A DNA stretch of 64,000 nucleotides from Jannaschia sp. GRR-S6-38 (GCF_029853695.1 NZ_CP122537.1:2439501-2503500), one strand, 5' to 3'. Positions 49,195-58,122 are shown, counted from the stretch's first letter. Numbers and translations are program-made. The notes: generated by a model not told the origin, from the sequence alone.

Positions 49195-49462
49195 CGCGCC
49201 ATTTCGCCAGCAGATCGGCGACCGGGATGCCGTCGATCGTCATGCCCGCGAGGTTGCAGTCGCTGATGGCGAGACCGCTGAGATTGCAGTCCCGGACGCG
49301 GCCGCCCGAAAGATTCGCGTCGCGGATCGAGATGCCCGCCACGCTGGCGTTGCGCAGCTCGAGCGCCCCGATGCTGACATCGCTGAGGCTGAGCCCGCCG
49401 ATGGCGCAATCGTCGAAGGAGACCTCGCCGAGGGCGGCGTTGCGGAAGCTCTGGTCGCTCAT
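49187..49462 (-). CDS. Pentapeptide-repeat-like small protein
   Basis: A 91-residue protein made of five-residue quasi-repeats (FRNAALGEVSFDDCAIGGLS, ELRNASVAGISIRDANLSGG) expected to form a right-handed beta-helix, then MTIDGIPVADLLAKWRDG. It overlaps bdhA by 4 bp (ATGA) and the patatin gene by 8 bp. Partner role unknown. Confidence 0.75.
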   Translation of the reverse strand: MSDQSFRNAALGEVSFDDCAIGGLSLSDVSIGALELRNASVAGISIRDANLSGGRVRDCNLSGLAISDCNLAGMTIDGIPVADLLAKWRDG

Positions 49463-50232
49463 AGCGCGGTCCAGCCGCCATCGACGCTGATCGTGGTGCC
49501 GGTGATCTGCGCCGCGTGGTCCGAGCAGAGAAACAGCGCCGTGCCGCCGAGCTGGCCGGTGGTGGCGAATTCCTTCGAGGGCTGGCGCGCCAGCAGCACG
49601 TCGCGGATCGCCGTCTCGCGGTCGAGGTCGTATTTCTGCATCGTGTCGGGGATCTGCTTCTCGACCAGCGGCGTCATCACGTAGCCGGGGCAGATGGCGT
49701 TGGCGGTGATCGGGTCCTCGGCCGTCTCGAGCGCGACGACCTTGGTCAGGCCGACCACGCCGTGCTTGGCGGCGACATAGGCGGATTTGTAGGGCGAGGC
49801 GGTCAGGCCGTGGGCGGAGGCGAGGTTGATGACCCGGCCCCAGCCGGCCTTGCGCATCATCGGGACCGCCACCGCGGTCGTGTGGAAGGCCGAGGACATG
49901 TTGATCGCGATGATCGCGTCCCATTTCGCCTCGGGGAAGTCCTCGATCGCGGCGACATGCTGGATGCCCGCGTTGTTGACCAGCACGTCGCAGGCGCCGG
50001 CCTCGGTCACCAGCCGCCGCGCTTCGGCGCCCTTCGACAGGTCGGCGCCGATATAGCGGACCTCGGTGCCGAACTCCTTCGACAGGTCGGCGGCGAGGTC
50101 GTGATCCGCCGCATCGTCGGTGTAGGAGTTCAGGACGACCTTCATCCCGGCCTCGGCGAAACTCCGCGCAATGCCCAGGCCGATGCCGGAGTTCGAGCCG
50201 GTGACGATAGCGGTCTTGCCTTCGACGGACAT
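49459..50232 (-). CDS. bdhA: D-3-hydroxybutyrate dehydrogenase
   Basis: The 257-residue short-chain dehydrogenase has the cofactor loop AIVTGSNSGIGLGIARSFAE, NNAGIQHVA, and the catalytic Ser-Tyr-Lys in VINLASAHGLTASPYKSAYV followed by AAKHGVVGL. It ends ITGTTISVDGGWTAL. The HGLTASPYKSAYVAAKHG signature is typical of BdhA, which oxidises D-3-hydroxybutyrate from PHB to acetoacetate. ATG 50232 is used; the frame runs to 50283. A candidate sRNA or leader lies ~100 bp upstream on the same strand. Confidence 0.9.
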   Translation of the reverse strand: MSVEGKTAIVTGSNSGIGLGIARSFAEAGMKVVLNSYTDDAADHDLAADLSKEFGTEVRYIGADLSKGAEARRLVTEAGACDVLVNNAGIQHVAAIEDFPEAKWDAIIAINMSSAFHTTAVAVPMMRKAGWGRVINLASAHGLTASPYKSAYVAAKHGVVGLTKVVALETAEDPITANAICPGYVMTPLVEKQIPDTMQKYDLDRETAIRDVLLARQPSKEFATTGQLGGTALFLCSDHAAQITGTTISVDGGWTAL

Positions 50233-50328
50233 GGGACTGCCTCCTGGGCCGTTGCGATCCGGCCAGCAGCATAGATGCTGCATGTGCGAAGGGAAGCCGG
50301 CTCGGCATAAACCCGCCGTAAACCCGCG

Positions 50329-50404
50329 AAAAAAAACGCCCGCACAAGGCGGGCGTCAAGTCATTGAGGCAGGTTTCATACAGGCAAGAAACCTATCGAG
50401 CAGT
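50329..50404 (-). ncRNA. Candidate small RNA (or bdhA leader with attenuator)
   Basis: On the minus strand a near-consensus promoter (-35 TTGGAC at 50439-50434, 17-bp spacer, -10 TATAAA at 50416-50411) is followed by ~76 nt. That stretch has a perfect hairpin AGGTTTC/GAAACCT (50394-50371, 10-nt loop) and a strong terminator ACGCCCGC/GCGGGCGT (50356-50336) with eight T residues. The only frame inside is the seven-codon MKPASMT, so this is more likely an sRNA. A terminator ~100 bp before the bdhA start could also act as attenuation. No known family recognised. Confidence 0.55.
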
Positions 50405-50410
50405 GCCCCT

Positions 50411-50439
50411 TTTATAGTCGCTGGGCCGGCAGAGTCCAA
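50411..50439 (-). promoter_or_regulatory. Sigma70-type promoter for the candidate sRNA
   Basis: TTGGAC, 17 bp, TATAAA, read on the minus strand. This is the best -35/-10 match I noticed in the window. Confidence 0.55.
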
Positions 50440-50517
50440 GAGAAAACTTTCAAGGGGAAAAGGGGCAGTCTAGGATCCGGGCCAAGCAGAACAGACATTC
50501 GGGGGCCAATCGAGACC

Positions 50518-52374
50518 ATGCTGACCAATCGTTTCCATCGCGGCGCAGGTCGCCGGGGCCAGCCGAAGGCCGGAGGCGGGGCGCGAATCGCGGCCTTCAT
50601 CATCGCATCCCTGGCCGCGCCGGCAATGGCCGACGGCCACGGAATCGCGCTCTACGGCGCGCCCGCGCTGCCGCCGGGCTTTTCGCACCTGCCGCATGTG
50701 AATCCCGACGCGCCCAAGGGCGGGCGCTTCGTGGACGGGCAGGTGGGCAGCTTCGACAGCCTCAACCCGCACATCCAGCAGGGCCGGGTGCCCTGGCAGC
50801 TGCGCTTCCTGGCCTACGAGTCGCTGATGGGCCGGTCCTATGGCGAGCCGTTCACGCTCTACGGGCTTTTGGCCGAGCGGGTCGAGGTGTCCGACGACGC
50901 GACGCAGGTCACCTATACGCTGCACCCCGAGGCACGCTTCGCCGATGGCAGCCCGGTGACCGCCGCGGACGTGATCTGGTCGCACGAGATCCTGGGCCGG
51001 GAGGGCGCGAACGGGCGCTATCGCGCGTCCTTCCTGAAGGTCACCGATGTGGAAGCGGTGGGCGAGCGCGGCGTGCGCTTCACCATCGACGCGCCCGATC
51101 GCGAGCTTCTGATGGTGCTGGGCATGCGCCCGATCCTGCAGAAGGCGCAGTTCGAGGGCGACGAGGACGCCTTCTTCCAGTCGGGGACGGACACGATCCC
51201 GATGACCTCGGCCCCCTACCAGATCACCGATTACGACCCCGGCCGCTTCGTCGAGCTGACCCGCGACCCCGATTACTGGGGCGCCGACCTGCCGTTCCGG
51301 CGCGGCACCAATAATGTCGACGTGATCCGGATGGAGTTCTTCGGCGACGCCACCGCGCATTTCGAGGCCTTCAAGGCGGGCGAGCTGTCGACCATGCGCG
51401 AGACCAATGCCGCGAAATGGGCGCGAGACTACGACTTCCCGGCGGTGCGCGAGGGGTCGGTGACGCTGTCCGAAGTCCCGCATCAGCGGCCCACCGGCAT
51501 GGTCGGGTTGGTGATGAACACCCGCCGCGCGCCCTTCGACGACTGGCGCGTGCGCGAGGCGCTGATCCAGGCCTTCAACTTCGAATACGTCAACGGCGTC
51601 ATCAATGGCGGCGCCCAGCCGCGGATCACGAGCTATTACGCCAACTCGCCGCTGGGTTTGCAGCCGGGGCCGGCCGAGGGGCGCGTGGCCGAGCTGCTGG
51701 CGCCGCATGCCGACGACCTGCTGCCCGGGACGCTGGAGGGCTACGAGCTGCCGGTGACGAATGGCGAGGTGGCCAACCGCCGCGGGCTGCGGACCGCGAC
51801 GCGGCTTCTGCAGGAGGCGGGGCTGACGGTGGAGGACGGCGTGCTGACCGGGCCCGAGGGGCCGGTGGAGATCGAGATCCTGCTGGAGCAGGGCTCCTCG
51901 GAGGTGCAGTCGATCGTCGACATCTATGTCGAGGCGCTGAAGCGGCTGGGCATCGCGACCGCCGTCGCCACGGTGGACGGCGCGCAGTTCAAGGAGCGCC
52001 AGAACGCCTATGATTTCGACATGACCTGGTATCGCTGGGGCCTGTCGCTGAGCCCCGGCAACGAGCAGCTCGCCTATTGGGGCCCCGACGGGGTCGAGAC
52101 GCCGGGCAGCCGCAACATGATGGGTGCCGACAACCCCGCCATCGTCGCGATGATCGAGGCGATGCTGGGCGCCGGGACGCAGGACGACTACGTCGCCGCG
52201 GTGCGCGCGCTGGACCGGGTGCTGACGGCGGGGCGCTACGTCGTGCCGATCTGGCACAACCCGGTGAGCTGGATCGCCCATGACGCGCGGCTGACCTATG
52301 CGGCCGACCGGCTGCCGATCTACGGCGACTGGATCGGGTTCCAGCCCGATCTGTGGTGGTTCGCGCCCGAATGA
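50518..52374 (+). CDS. Peptide-type ABC substrate-binding protein (family 5, YejA-like)
   Basis: The 618-residue periplasmic protein has a signal region (ARIAAFIIASLAAPAMA) and the SBP_bac_5 layout: GFSHLPHVNPDAPKGGRFVD, SLNPHIQQG, VTAADVIWSHEIL, MNTRRAPFDDWRVREALIQA, YDFDMTWYRWGLSLSPGNEQ. The length and the HVNPDAPKGG start match YejA-type oligopeptide/microcin C binding proteins. No permease or ATPase genes are adjacent, so it is an orphan here or serves a transporter elsewhere. Confidence 0.88.
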   Translation: MLTNRFHRGAGRRGQPKAGGGARIAAFIIASLAAPAMADGHGIALYGAPALPPGFSHLPHVNPDAPKGGRFVDGQVGSFDSLNPHIQQGRVPWQLRFLAYESLMGRSYGEPFTLYGLLAERVEVSDDATQVTYTLHPEARFADGSPVTAADVIWSHEILGREGANGRYRASFLKVTDVEAVGERGVRFTIDAPDRELLMVLGMRPILQKAQFEGDEDAFFQSGTDTIPMTSAPYQITDYDPGRFVELTRDPDYWGADLPFRRGTNNVDVIRMEFFGDATAHFEAFKAGELSTMRETNAAKWARDYDFPAVREGSVTLSEVPHQRPTGMVGLVMNTRRAPFDDWRVREALIQAFNFEYVNGVINGGAQPRITSYYANSPLGLQPGPAEGRVAELLAPHADDLLPGTLEGYELPVTNGEVANRRGLRTATRLLQEAGLTVEDGVLTGPEGPVEIEILLEQGSSEVQSIVDIYVEALKRLGIATAVATVDGAQFKERQNAYDFDMTWYRWGLSLSPGNEQLAYWGPDGVETPGSRNMMGADNPAIVAMIEAMLGAGTQDDYVAAVRALDRVLTAGRYVVPIWHNPVSWIAHDARLTYAADRLPIYGDWIGFQPDLWWFAPE

Positions 52375-52383
52375 TTAACGATT

Positions 52384-52403
52384 GGCCCGCCCCCGGGCGG
52401 GCC
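52384..52403. terminator. GC-only hairpin between convergent genes
   Basis: GGCCCGCCC-cc-GGGCGGGCC lies just after the YejA-like stop and before the convergent DUF3572 stop. No T-run, so termination is uncertain. Confidence 0.4.
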
Positions 52404-52405
52404 CG

Positions 52406-52681
52406 TCAGGTCCAATGCGGCAGGTTTCCGCCGGGCAGCGCCGCGCGGGCCGCGAGCAGCCCCTCATAGGGTAGCGACTGCGCGGTGCAGGCCTGTTCGA
52501 CCCAGTCGTCGCGCATCAGCACGAAATCGAGCACGGCGCCAAGGAAATCAGGGTCTTGCGCCGCCGCGCGGATGCTGTCGCGGTCTGCCCCGGTGCTGCT
52601 CTGGAAGGCGTCGAGAAGCTCGGCCTCGGCCAGCCAGCCCAGCGCGCGCAACGCGACGATTTCCGCCTGATCCTGGGTCAT
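52406..52681 (-). CDS. DUF3572-family protein
   Basis: A 91-residue helical protein, MTQDQAEIVALRALGWLAEA, with DPDFLGAVLDFVLMRDDWVE. DUF3572 proteins lie beside pleD (often with divK) in many alphaproteobacteria; here the gene is divergent from pleD. Function unknown. Confidence 0.82.
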   Translation of the reverse strand: MTQDQAEIVALRALGWLAEAELLDAFQSSTGADRDSIRAAAQDPDFLGAVLDFVLMRDDWVEQACTAQSLPYEGLLAARAALPGGNLPHWT

Positions 52682-52773
52682 GTCCGGGGCCCTCCTGCCG
52701 GTAGAAACGGTTTATTAACTTTCGATCTCCTTAATGAAGGTGACCGGACAAGTAATTATCGTGAGTGGCGGGC

Positions 52774-54162
52774 ATGGCAGGGCGGATCCTCATCGTAGAC
52801 GATGTCGCGACCAACCGCATCGTGATGAAGGTCAAGCTCTCCGCGGCGCGCTACGACGTGGTCTGCGCCTCCAGCGGGATCGAGGCGCTCGAGGTCGCGC
52901 GGGCCGGGGGCATCGACATTGTCATCATGGACATGGTGATGCCGGGCCTGAACGGGGCCGAGACCTGCCGCGCGCTGCGCGCCGACCCGGCGACCACGGC
53001 CATCCCGGTGATCCTGGTGACCGCGGTGGACGATGCCGAGGCGCGGATGGCGGGGCTGTCCTCGGGGGCCGACGATTTCCTGTCGAAGCCGGTGGACGAG
53101 ATCGCGCTCCTGGCGCGGGTCCGCTCGCTGCTGCGCTCGCGCGACGAGGAGCGCGAATACGAGGCGCGCGGCGCACTGCTGGAGATGACGGGCGGCGGCT
53201 TCGGCGAGAGCGCGCAGGCGGGCTTCGCCACCCGGCCCGTCCCGGCCGAGGGCCGCATCGCGCTGATCGGCGGGCCCGATGCGGGCTGGCTCCTGCGGCA
53301 GCGCGACCGGCTGCGCCCGCTCTTCCGCGAGACGGTGGCCGTGATCGGCCGGGACGCGGCGCTGGCGCTCGACCGGGGCGACGCGCCGGACCTGTTCCTG
53401 ATCGATGCCGACATGGGCGCGCGCAATGACGGGTTGCGACTGATGAGCGAGCTGCGCTCGCGCCACGCGACGCGGCACGCGGCCTTCATCGTGCTGCTGC
53501 CAGCGGGCGACAGCGAACGCGCGGCGACGGCGCTGGATCTCGGCGCGTCGGATGTGAGCTACCATCCGTTCTCGATCGACGAGATCGCCATGCGGGTGCG
53601 CACCCAGCTGGCCCGCAAGCGTCGTGCCGACCGGATGCGCGACACGCTGGACACCGGGCTGAAGCTGGCGGTGATCGACCCGCTGACCGGGCTCCACAAT
53701 CGCCGCTACGGGCTGCACCATCTCGAGCGCGTTGCGCTGCGCTGCCAGGCGCAGGGCATCCGCGCGGGCGTGATCCTGATGGATATCGACCACTTCAAGC
53801 AGGTCAACGACACCCATGGCCATCCCGCGGGCGACCGGGTGCTGTCGCAGATCGCGCGCGTGCTGAGCGAGAGCCTGCGCGGCGAGGACCTGGTCTGCCG
53901 GATCGGCGGCGAGGAGTTCCTGGCCGTGCTGCCCGATGCCGGGGTCGAGCAGGTCCGCGCGGTGGCCGAGCGGCTGCGCCAGACCATCGCCGACACCCGC
54001 GTGCGCCTGCCCGACGGGCGCGAGCTGAGCGTGACCATGTCGCTGGGCGTCGCCATGCTCGCCGATCGCGAGAATGCCGGCACCGAGGTGATGGACCGCG
54101 TGGACCGCGCGCTCTACGCCGCCAAGAACGACGGCCGGAACCGGGTGATCGCGGCCGAGTAG
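52774..54162 (+). CDS. pleD: PleD-type diguanylate cyclase response regulator
   Basis: The 462-residue protein has receiver 1 (RILIVDDVATNRIVMK, phospho-Asp in VIMDMVMPGLNG, LSKPVDE), a degenerate receiver 2 (RIALIGGPDAGWLLRQRDRL, LFLIDADMGARNDG) and a GGDEF domain (DPLTGLHNRRYG, MDIDHFKQVNDTHGHPAGD, active site IGGEEF) with a c-di-GMP inhibitory RxxD site (RGED). It makes c-di-GMP upon phosphorylation; in Caulobacter PleD controls the swarmer-to-stalked transition. ATG 52774 is preferred to GTG 52765. Confidence 0.92.
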   Translation: MAGRILIVDDVATNRIVMKVKLSAARYDVVCASSGIEALEVARAGGIDIVIMDMVMPGLNGAETCRALRADPATTAIPVILVTAVDDAEARMAGLSSGADDFLSKPVDEIALLARVRSLLRSRDEEREYEARGALLEMTGGGFGESAQAGFATRPVPAEGRIALIGGPDAGWLLRQRDRLRPLFRETVAVIGRDAALALDRGDAPDLFLIDADMGARNDGLRLMSELRSRHATRHAAFIVLLPAGDSERAATALDLGASDVSYHPFSIDEIAMRVRTQLARKRRADRMRDTLDTGLKLAVIDPLTGLHNRRYGLHHLERVALRCQAQGIRAGVILMDIDHFKQVNDTHGHPAGDRVLSQIARVLSESLRGEDLVCRIGGEEFLAVLPDAGVEQVRAVAERLRQTIADTRVRLPDGRELSVTMSLGVAMLADRENAGTEVMDRVDRALYAAKNDGRNRVIAAE

Positions 54163-54167
54163 CGCGG

Positions 54168-54608
54168 TCAGTCGCGCGGCGCGCCGCGCCGGGTCATGCG
54201 CGCGGCCAGCGCGGCGCGCGCTTCGGGCGACAGTTCCGCCACCGCGTTGGCGAAGGCCTCGGCCCCCCGCTCTCCCATCAGCGCCAGCGCCGTCTGCCGG
54301 TCGCGCATCGCGTCGCGCAGCGCTTCGCGGTCGAAGGGATCGGCGGTGAGCGCGGCGCGGGTCGCCGCGGCGGCCTCGCGCAGGCGCTGGCGGCCCTCGC
54401 GCACCTGCGGGTCGCGGCGCAGGGTGCGGGCCAGGTCGCGCCTGGCCGGGCCGTCGAGCCCGCGGGTCAGCGCCCCCATTTCGGTGCGCGGGCCGCCATC
54501 GCGGCCGGGCGGGCCGCCCGCGATCAGGGCGCCCGCCACGGCGCCCAGGACCAGCAGGTTGACCGCCAGCGACAGGGCCAGCGCGATCTTGAGCGCGCGC
54601 GGGCTCAT
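54168..54608 (-). CDS. Spy/CpxP-like periplasmic protein (heavy-metal-sensor type)
   Basis: The 146-residue protein has an N-terminal membrane helix (ALKIALALSLAVNLLVLGAV) and a helical body rich in Arg/Ala with LRRDPQVREGRQRLREAAAA and AVAELSPEARAALAARM, as in the LTxxQ-related periplasmic heavy-metal-sensor family. Third gene of the sigma-factor operon, overlapping the preceding gene by 4 bp. Confidence 0.75.
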   Translation of the reverse strand: MSPRALKIALALSLAVNLLVLGAVAGALIAGGPPGRDGGPRTEMGALTRGLDGPARRDLARTLRRDPQVREGRQRLREAAAATRAALTADPFDREALRDAMRDRQTALALMGERGAEAFANAVAELSPEARAALAARMTRRGAPRD

Positions 54609-54916
54609 GCGGCGTCCTCGGCCAGGAGCGCGGTGTCGAACACGTCCTCCAGCACCGCATCCGGGGCGGTCAGCCCGGGCAGGGCGTCCCAGACCAGCGC
54701 GGGTTGCGACAGGCCCAGCCAGAGCCCGGCCAGCGCCGCGGCGGGCAGGCCGGCGAGGCCCGACCAGAGACCCCAGCGCGGCCCGGGGGCCGCCGATGAG
54801 CCGGGCTTCGGGCGGCGCGCGGCCTCGGCCAGGATGCGCGCCCGCAATTCGCGGGGCATAGGGGCGGGGGCGTCGCGCAGGGCGGCCAGCCGTGTCTCGA
54901 TATCGTCGCTCATCAT
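54605..54916 (-). CDS. Probable anti-sigma factor-like membrane protein
   Basis: A 103-residue protein with an N-terminal cytosolic part (ETRLAALRDAPAPMPRELRA), one membrane segment (WSGLAGLPAAALAGLWLGLS) and a short acidic periplasmic tail. Its place directly after an ECF sigma gene (4-bp overlap) suggests it holds the sigma factor at the membrane. No zinc-binding anti-sigma motif is visible, so the role is inferred. Confidence 0.6.
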   Translation of the reverse strand: MMSDDIETRLAALRDAPAPMPRELRARILAEAARRPKPGSSAAPGPRWGLWSGLAGLPAAALAGLWLGLSQPALVWDALPGLTAPDAVLEDVFDTALLAEDAA

Positions 54917-55467
54917 CGGTCCTCCTCGCCCAGCATCTGCGCCAGCCGCCGCTTGCCGCGCGCGGTCAGGCTTTCCACGGCCTCGACCCCGCAGCCCATC
55001 ATCGCGGCGATGTCGGGGTTGGAATAGCCCTCGACATGGCGCAGCACCACCGCCTGGCGCTGACGGTCGGGCAGCGCGGCCAGCGCCGCGTCGAGCGCCG
55101 CGGCCCGTTCGCGTGCCATCATCCCCGCGAGCGCGGAGGGCCCGGGGTCGGGCGGATCGTCCTCGGAGTCGAGCCCGGTCAGACGCGCGGCCTTGCGCTG
55201 GCGGTCGATGGCGAGGTTCGCGGCCACCCGTCCGAGCCAGGTCGAGACCCGCGCCGCGCCGCCCGCATCCCAGCCGGCCGCCTTCTGCCAGAGGCGCAGG
55301 AACGCCTCCTGCACGATGTCCTCGGCGGCGGCGGCATCGCCGCCGGTCATGCGCAGTGCGAAGCCCATCAGCCGCGGCCCCAGCCGGTCGAGCAACAGAG
55401 CGGCCGCGCGGTCGTCGCCCCGGGCGAGGCGGGCCAGCAACGCGGCATCTTCGTCGGTTCCATCCAT
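54913..55467 (-). CDS. ECF-type RNA polymerase sigma factor
   Basis: The 184-residue protein has sigma2 (RMTGGDAAAAEDIVQEAFLR, LWQKAAGW, VSTWLGRVAANLAIDRQRK) and sigma4 (ALAALPDRQRQAVVLRHVEG, YSNPDIAAMMGCGVEAVESL). The frame extends to 55608, but ATG 55467 (MDGTDEDAALLARLARGDD) fits the usual start. With the next two genes it forms a sigma/anti-sigma/periplasmic sensor unit, probably for envelope or metal stress. Confidence 0.88.
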   Translation of the reverse strand: MDGTDEDAALLARLARGDDRAAALLLDRLGPRLMGFALRMTGGDAAAAEDIVQEAFLRLWQKAAGWDAGGAARVSTWLGRVAANLAIDRQRKAARLTGLDSEDDPPDPGPSALAGMMARERAAALDAALAALPDRQRQAVVLRHVEGYSNPDIAAMMGCGVEAVESLTARGKRRLAQMLGEEDR

Positions 55468-55519
55468 CCGGCCCCCATGCGGTCCGATGCGGGCGGGCGC
55501 GCCGCCCGCATCGCGCGTC

Positions 55520-56002
55520 TCAGTTGCGCCCGCCGCCGTGCCGGCCGCCGCGACGCTCGGGCAGCGCGGCCCATTCCGCGGCGCTGATCCCGCCACTGCC
55601 ATCAGCATCGGCGCGCTCGAACATGCGCGCGCCGCGATCCGCGCGGCGACCTTGGCGATCTTCCCGCGCGGCCGTCAACTCGGAGAGGCTGAGCGCGCCG
55701 TCGCCGTCGCTGTCGGCGCGCTCGATCATGCGCGCGATCCGCTCGGCGCGGCGGTCGTCGGCGCGGGCCTGCATCTCGGCGGGGCTGAGCGTGCCGTCGC
55801 CATCGGTATCGGCGGCGGCGAAGCGCGCGGCGGCGCGGGTCCGGGCGAAGGCCTGCAGCTCGGCCGGGGTCACGGCGCCGTCGCCATCGGCGTCGACCTC
55901 CGAGAAGGCGGGGCGGGGGCCGCCGTCCCGGGCCTGCGCGGCGGGGGCGAGGGTCAGGGCCGTGGCGGCGGCCAGCAGGGCGAGGGTGAGGGATCGGGTC
56001 AT
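55520..56002 (-). CDS. Secreted EF-hand protein
   Basis: The 160-residue protein has a signal peptide (LTLALLAAATALTLAPAAQA) and four EF-hand calcium loops: DADGDGAVTPAE, DTDGDGTLSPAE, DSDGDGALSLSE and DADGSGGISAAE. It ends in a Gly/Arg/His tail. It lies 52 bp upstream of the sigma gene on the same strand and may share its regulon. A periplasmic calcium-binding role is likely. Confidence 0.85.
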   Translation of the reverse strand: MTRSLTLALLAAATALTLAPAAQARDGGPRPAFSEVDADGDGAVTPAELQAFARTRAAARFAAADTDGDGTLSPAEMQARADDRRAERIARMIERADSDGDGALSLSELTAAREDRQGRRADRGARMFERADADGSGGISAAEWAALPERRGGRHGGGRN

Positions 56003-56152
56003 CGGGTGTCTCCGGGTTCGGTTGCAGTGGCGGCCGGTCATCTGCGGCGCGCTCCTGCCTTTCACGGGCGGGGCCGGGATTTCCGTCGCGGGGTTTTCGC
56101 CGGGCGCGCGCCGGGCGGTGACATTCGCGCGGGCGCGGCTAGATAGAGGGCC

Positions 56153-56569
56153 ATGAGCGATATGATTTCCGGATCCCCCCAGCCCGACCGCGAGATGAAG
56201 CGCGCCGTCTGGCGCGGCTGGCGCCGCCGCTGCCCGAATTGCGGCGAGGGTGCGCTGATGGACGGCTACCTCAAGGTGCGGCGCGAATGCCCGCATTGCG
56301 GCGAGGCGCTTCATCACCACCGCGCCGATGACGGCCCGCCCTATCTGACGCTGTTGATCGTGGGCCACATCATCGGCCCCGCGATGCTCTGGGTCTTCGT
56401 GGCCTACGAGCCCGGGCCCTGGACCTTCATGGCGATCTTCGGCGTGGCCGCCGTGGTGCTGTCGCTGTGGTTCCTGCCGCGGCTGAAGGGGCTGATCGTG
56501 GGCGTGCAATGGGCGGCCCGGATGCATGGCTTCGGCCGCGACGCCGCCCCGCAGGACGAGGCCGCGTGA
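56153..56569 (+). CDS. DUF983-family membrane protein
   Basis: The 138-residue protein has a zinc-ribbon-like pair (CPNCGEGALMDGYLKVRREC, CPHCGEAL), the family HHHRADDGPPYLTLLIVGHI and two membrane helices. Its stop overlaps the Nudix GTG (GTGA). DUF983 is found beside cytochrome oxidase or Nudix genes in alphaproteobacteria; function unknown. Confidence 0.88.
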   Translation: MSDMISGSPQPDREMKRAVWRGWRRRCPNCGEGALMDGYLKVRRECPHCGEALHHHRADDGPPYLTLLIVGHIIGPAMLWVFVAYEPGPWTFMAIFGVAAVVLSLWFLPRLKGLIVGVQWAARMHGFGRDAAPQDEAA

Positions 56570-57204
56570 CCGCGCCGATCCGCGACGCGGCGACCGTGAT
56601 CGTGTTGCGAGAGATGGCGCAGGGGCCGTCGGTCCTGATGGGACAGCGGGGCGCGAAGGCGGCCTTCATGCCCTCGAAATACGTCTTTCCCGGCGGGGCC
56701 GTGGATGCGGGCGATGCGGATGTGGCCTTCGCCCGGCCGCTGGCCGACCCGGTGCGTGCCGCGCTCGCGCGGCGGGCGCGGACGGCGCCCGAGGCACTGG
56801 CCGGCGCCGCGCTGCGCGAGCTGGCGGAGGAGACGGGCCAGGTGATCGCGGGGCCCGGGCCGGGCTGCGCCTGGCCGGGCTTCGCCGATCGCGCGCCCGA
56901 CGCCCATCCGCTGCGCTTCGTGTTCCGGGCGATCACGCCGCCGGGCCGGCCCCGCCGCTTCGACGCGCGGTTCTTCCTGGCCCCCGCCGCGGCGCTGGCC
57001 TCCGATCCGGACGATTTCGAGGCCGCCGAGGACGAGTTGAGCCACCTGCACTGGGTGCCGCTGGCCGAGGCGCGCAGCCTCGACATGCCCTTCATCACCG
57101 AGGTGGTTCTGGCCGAGGTGGCCGCCATCGCCGAGGGAGCGGAGGCCGCGGGCGTGCCGTTCTTCGACAATTCGGGCGAGACGAGCGTGTTCCACCGGCT
57201 GTGA
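56566..57204 (+). CDS. NUDIX hydrolase
   Basis: The 212-residue protein starts at GTG 56566 in a GTGA overlap with the DUF983 gene. The Nudix helix is ALAGAALRELAEETGQVIAG (R-E-x2-E-E), preceded by MPSKYVFPGGAVDAGDAD. It is of the larger NUDT7/19-like alphaproteobacterial type, which hydrolyses CoA or nucleotide diphosphate derivatives; substrate not determined. Confidence 0.87.
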   Translation: MTAPIRDAATVIVLREMAQGPSVLMGQRGAKAAFMPSKYVFPGGAVDAGDADVAFARPLADPVRAALARRARTAPEALAGAALRELAEETGQVIAGPGPGCAWPGFADRAPDAHPLRFVFRAITPPGRPRRFDARFFLAPAAALASDPDDFEAAEDELSHLHWVPLAEARSLDMPFITEVVLAEVAAIAEGAEAAGVPFFDNSGETSVFHRL

Positions 57205-57228
57205 CACCGGCGGGCCGGGCAGGTGGGC

Positions 57229-58122
57229 TCAGGCGGTGAGCAGGATCAGCCCCACGACGCTGACCCCGACCAGAAGGATGCCGGCGCTTTCGCGCACGGT
57301 CTGCCGCTCGCCCAGCACGAACCAGGAGATCAGCACCGACAGCACCAGCTCGACCTGGCCCACGGCATTCACATAAGCCGCGGTCTGCAGCGTGTAGGCG
57401 GTGAACCAGCCCAGCGAGCCCGCCACCGAGGTCGCGCCCACCAGCATCGTCACCCGCCAGCGCGTGAACACCGCGCGCAGCATCGCCCGCTCGCGCCAGG
57501 CCATCCAGGCGGCCAGCATCGCGGTCTGGAGCACGGTGACCAGCGTCAGCGTCACCGCCGCGCGCAGGATCGGCAGGTCGGAGGCCACGGCGAGCGAGGC
57601 GCCCCGATAGCCGATGGCCGAGACGGTGAAGAAGGCGCCCGAGGCGAGGCCCAGCAGGCTGGCCGTGTTGGCGAGCCGCCAGCCGCCATCGGCGGGCACT
57701 GACAAGAGCAGCACACCCACGAAGCCCAGCGCCATGGCGCCAAAGGCGGCCCAGGTGACCGCCTCGCCCAGCACGAGATAACCCGCGGCGACGGTCATCA
57801 GAACGGTCGTCTTCGAGAAGGCGATGCCGACCGCGAAATTGCGATGCGCGAACAGCGCCACGACGCACATGGTTGCGAGGATCTGCGAGGCGGCGCCGGC
57901 GATGGCGAAGCTCCAGAACCCTTCGGTGATCGCGGGCAGCGCCGTCCCCGTGCCCCGCGACCAGGCCCAGAGCGCCAGCGCCAGGACCGGCGGGGCCCAG
58001 ACGAAGCGGGCCAGGGTCGAGCCCGCGGCCGACAGGCCGGCCTGCGCCAGCCGCTTCTGCAGAAGGAAGCGGAGGGCCTGCACGGCGGAGGCGAAAAGCG
58101 TGGCGGCGAGCCAGAGGGACAT
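57229..58122 (-). CDS. EamA/DMT-family transporter
   Basis: The ~297-residue membrane protein has ten helices in two EamA halves (ALRFLLQKRLAQAG, TALPAITEGFWSFAIAGAAS; second half LGWFTAYTLQTAAYVNAVGQ, VELVLSVLISWFVLGERQTV). It resembles drug/metabolite exporters. ATG 58122 (MSLWLAATLFASAVQ) is used; ATG 58131 is equally possible, and neither has a clear ribosome site. Convergent with the Nudix gene. Confidence 0.85.
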   Translation of the reverse strand: MSLWLAATLFASAVQALRFLLQKRLAQAGLSAAGSTLARFVWAPPVLALALWAWSRGTGTALPAITEGFWSFAIAGAASQILATMCVVALFAHRNFAVGIAFSKTTVLMTVAAGYLVLGEAVTWAAFGAMALGFVGVLLLSVPADGGWRLANTASLLGLASGAFFTVSAIGYRGASLAVASDLPILRAAVTLTLVTVLQTAMLAAWMAWRERAMLRAVFTRWRVTMLVGATSVAGSLGWFTAYTLQTAAYVNAVGQVELVLSVLISWFVLGERQTVRESAGILLVGVSVVGLILLTA

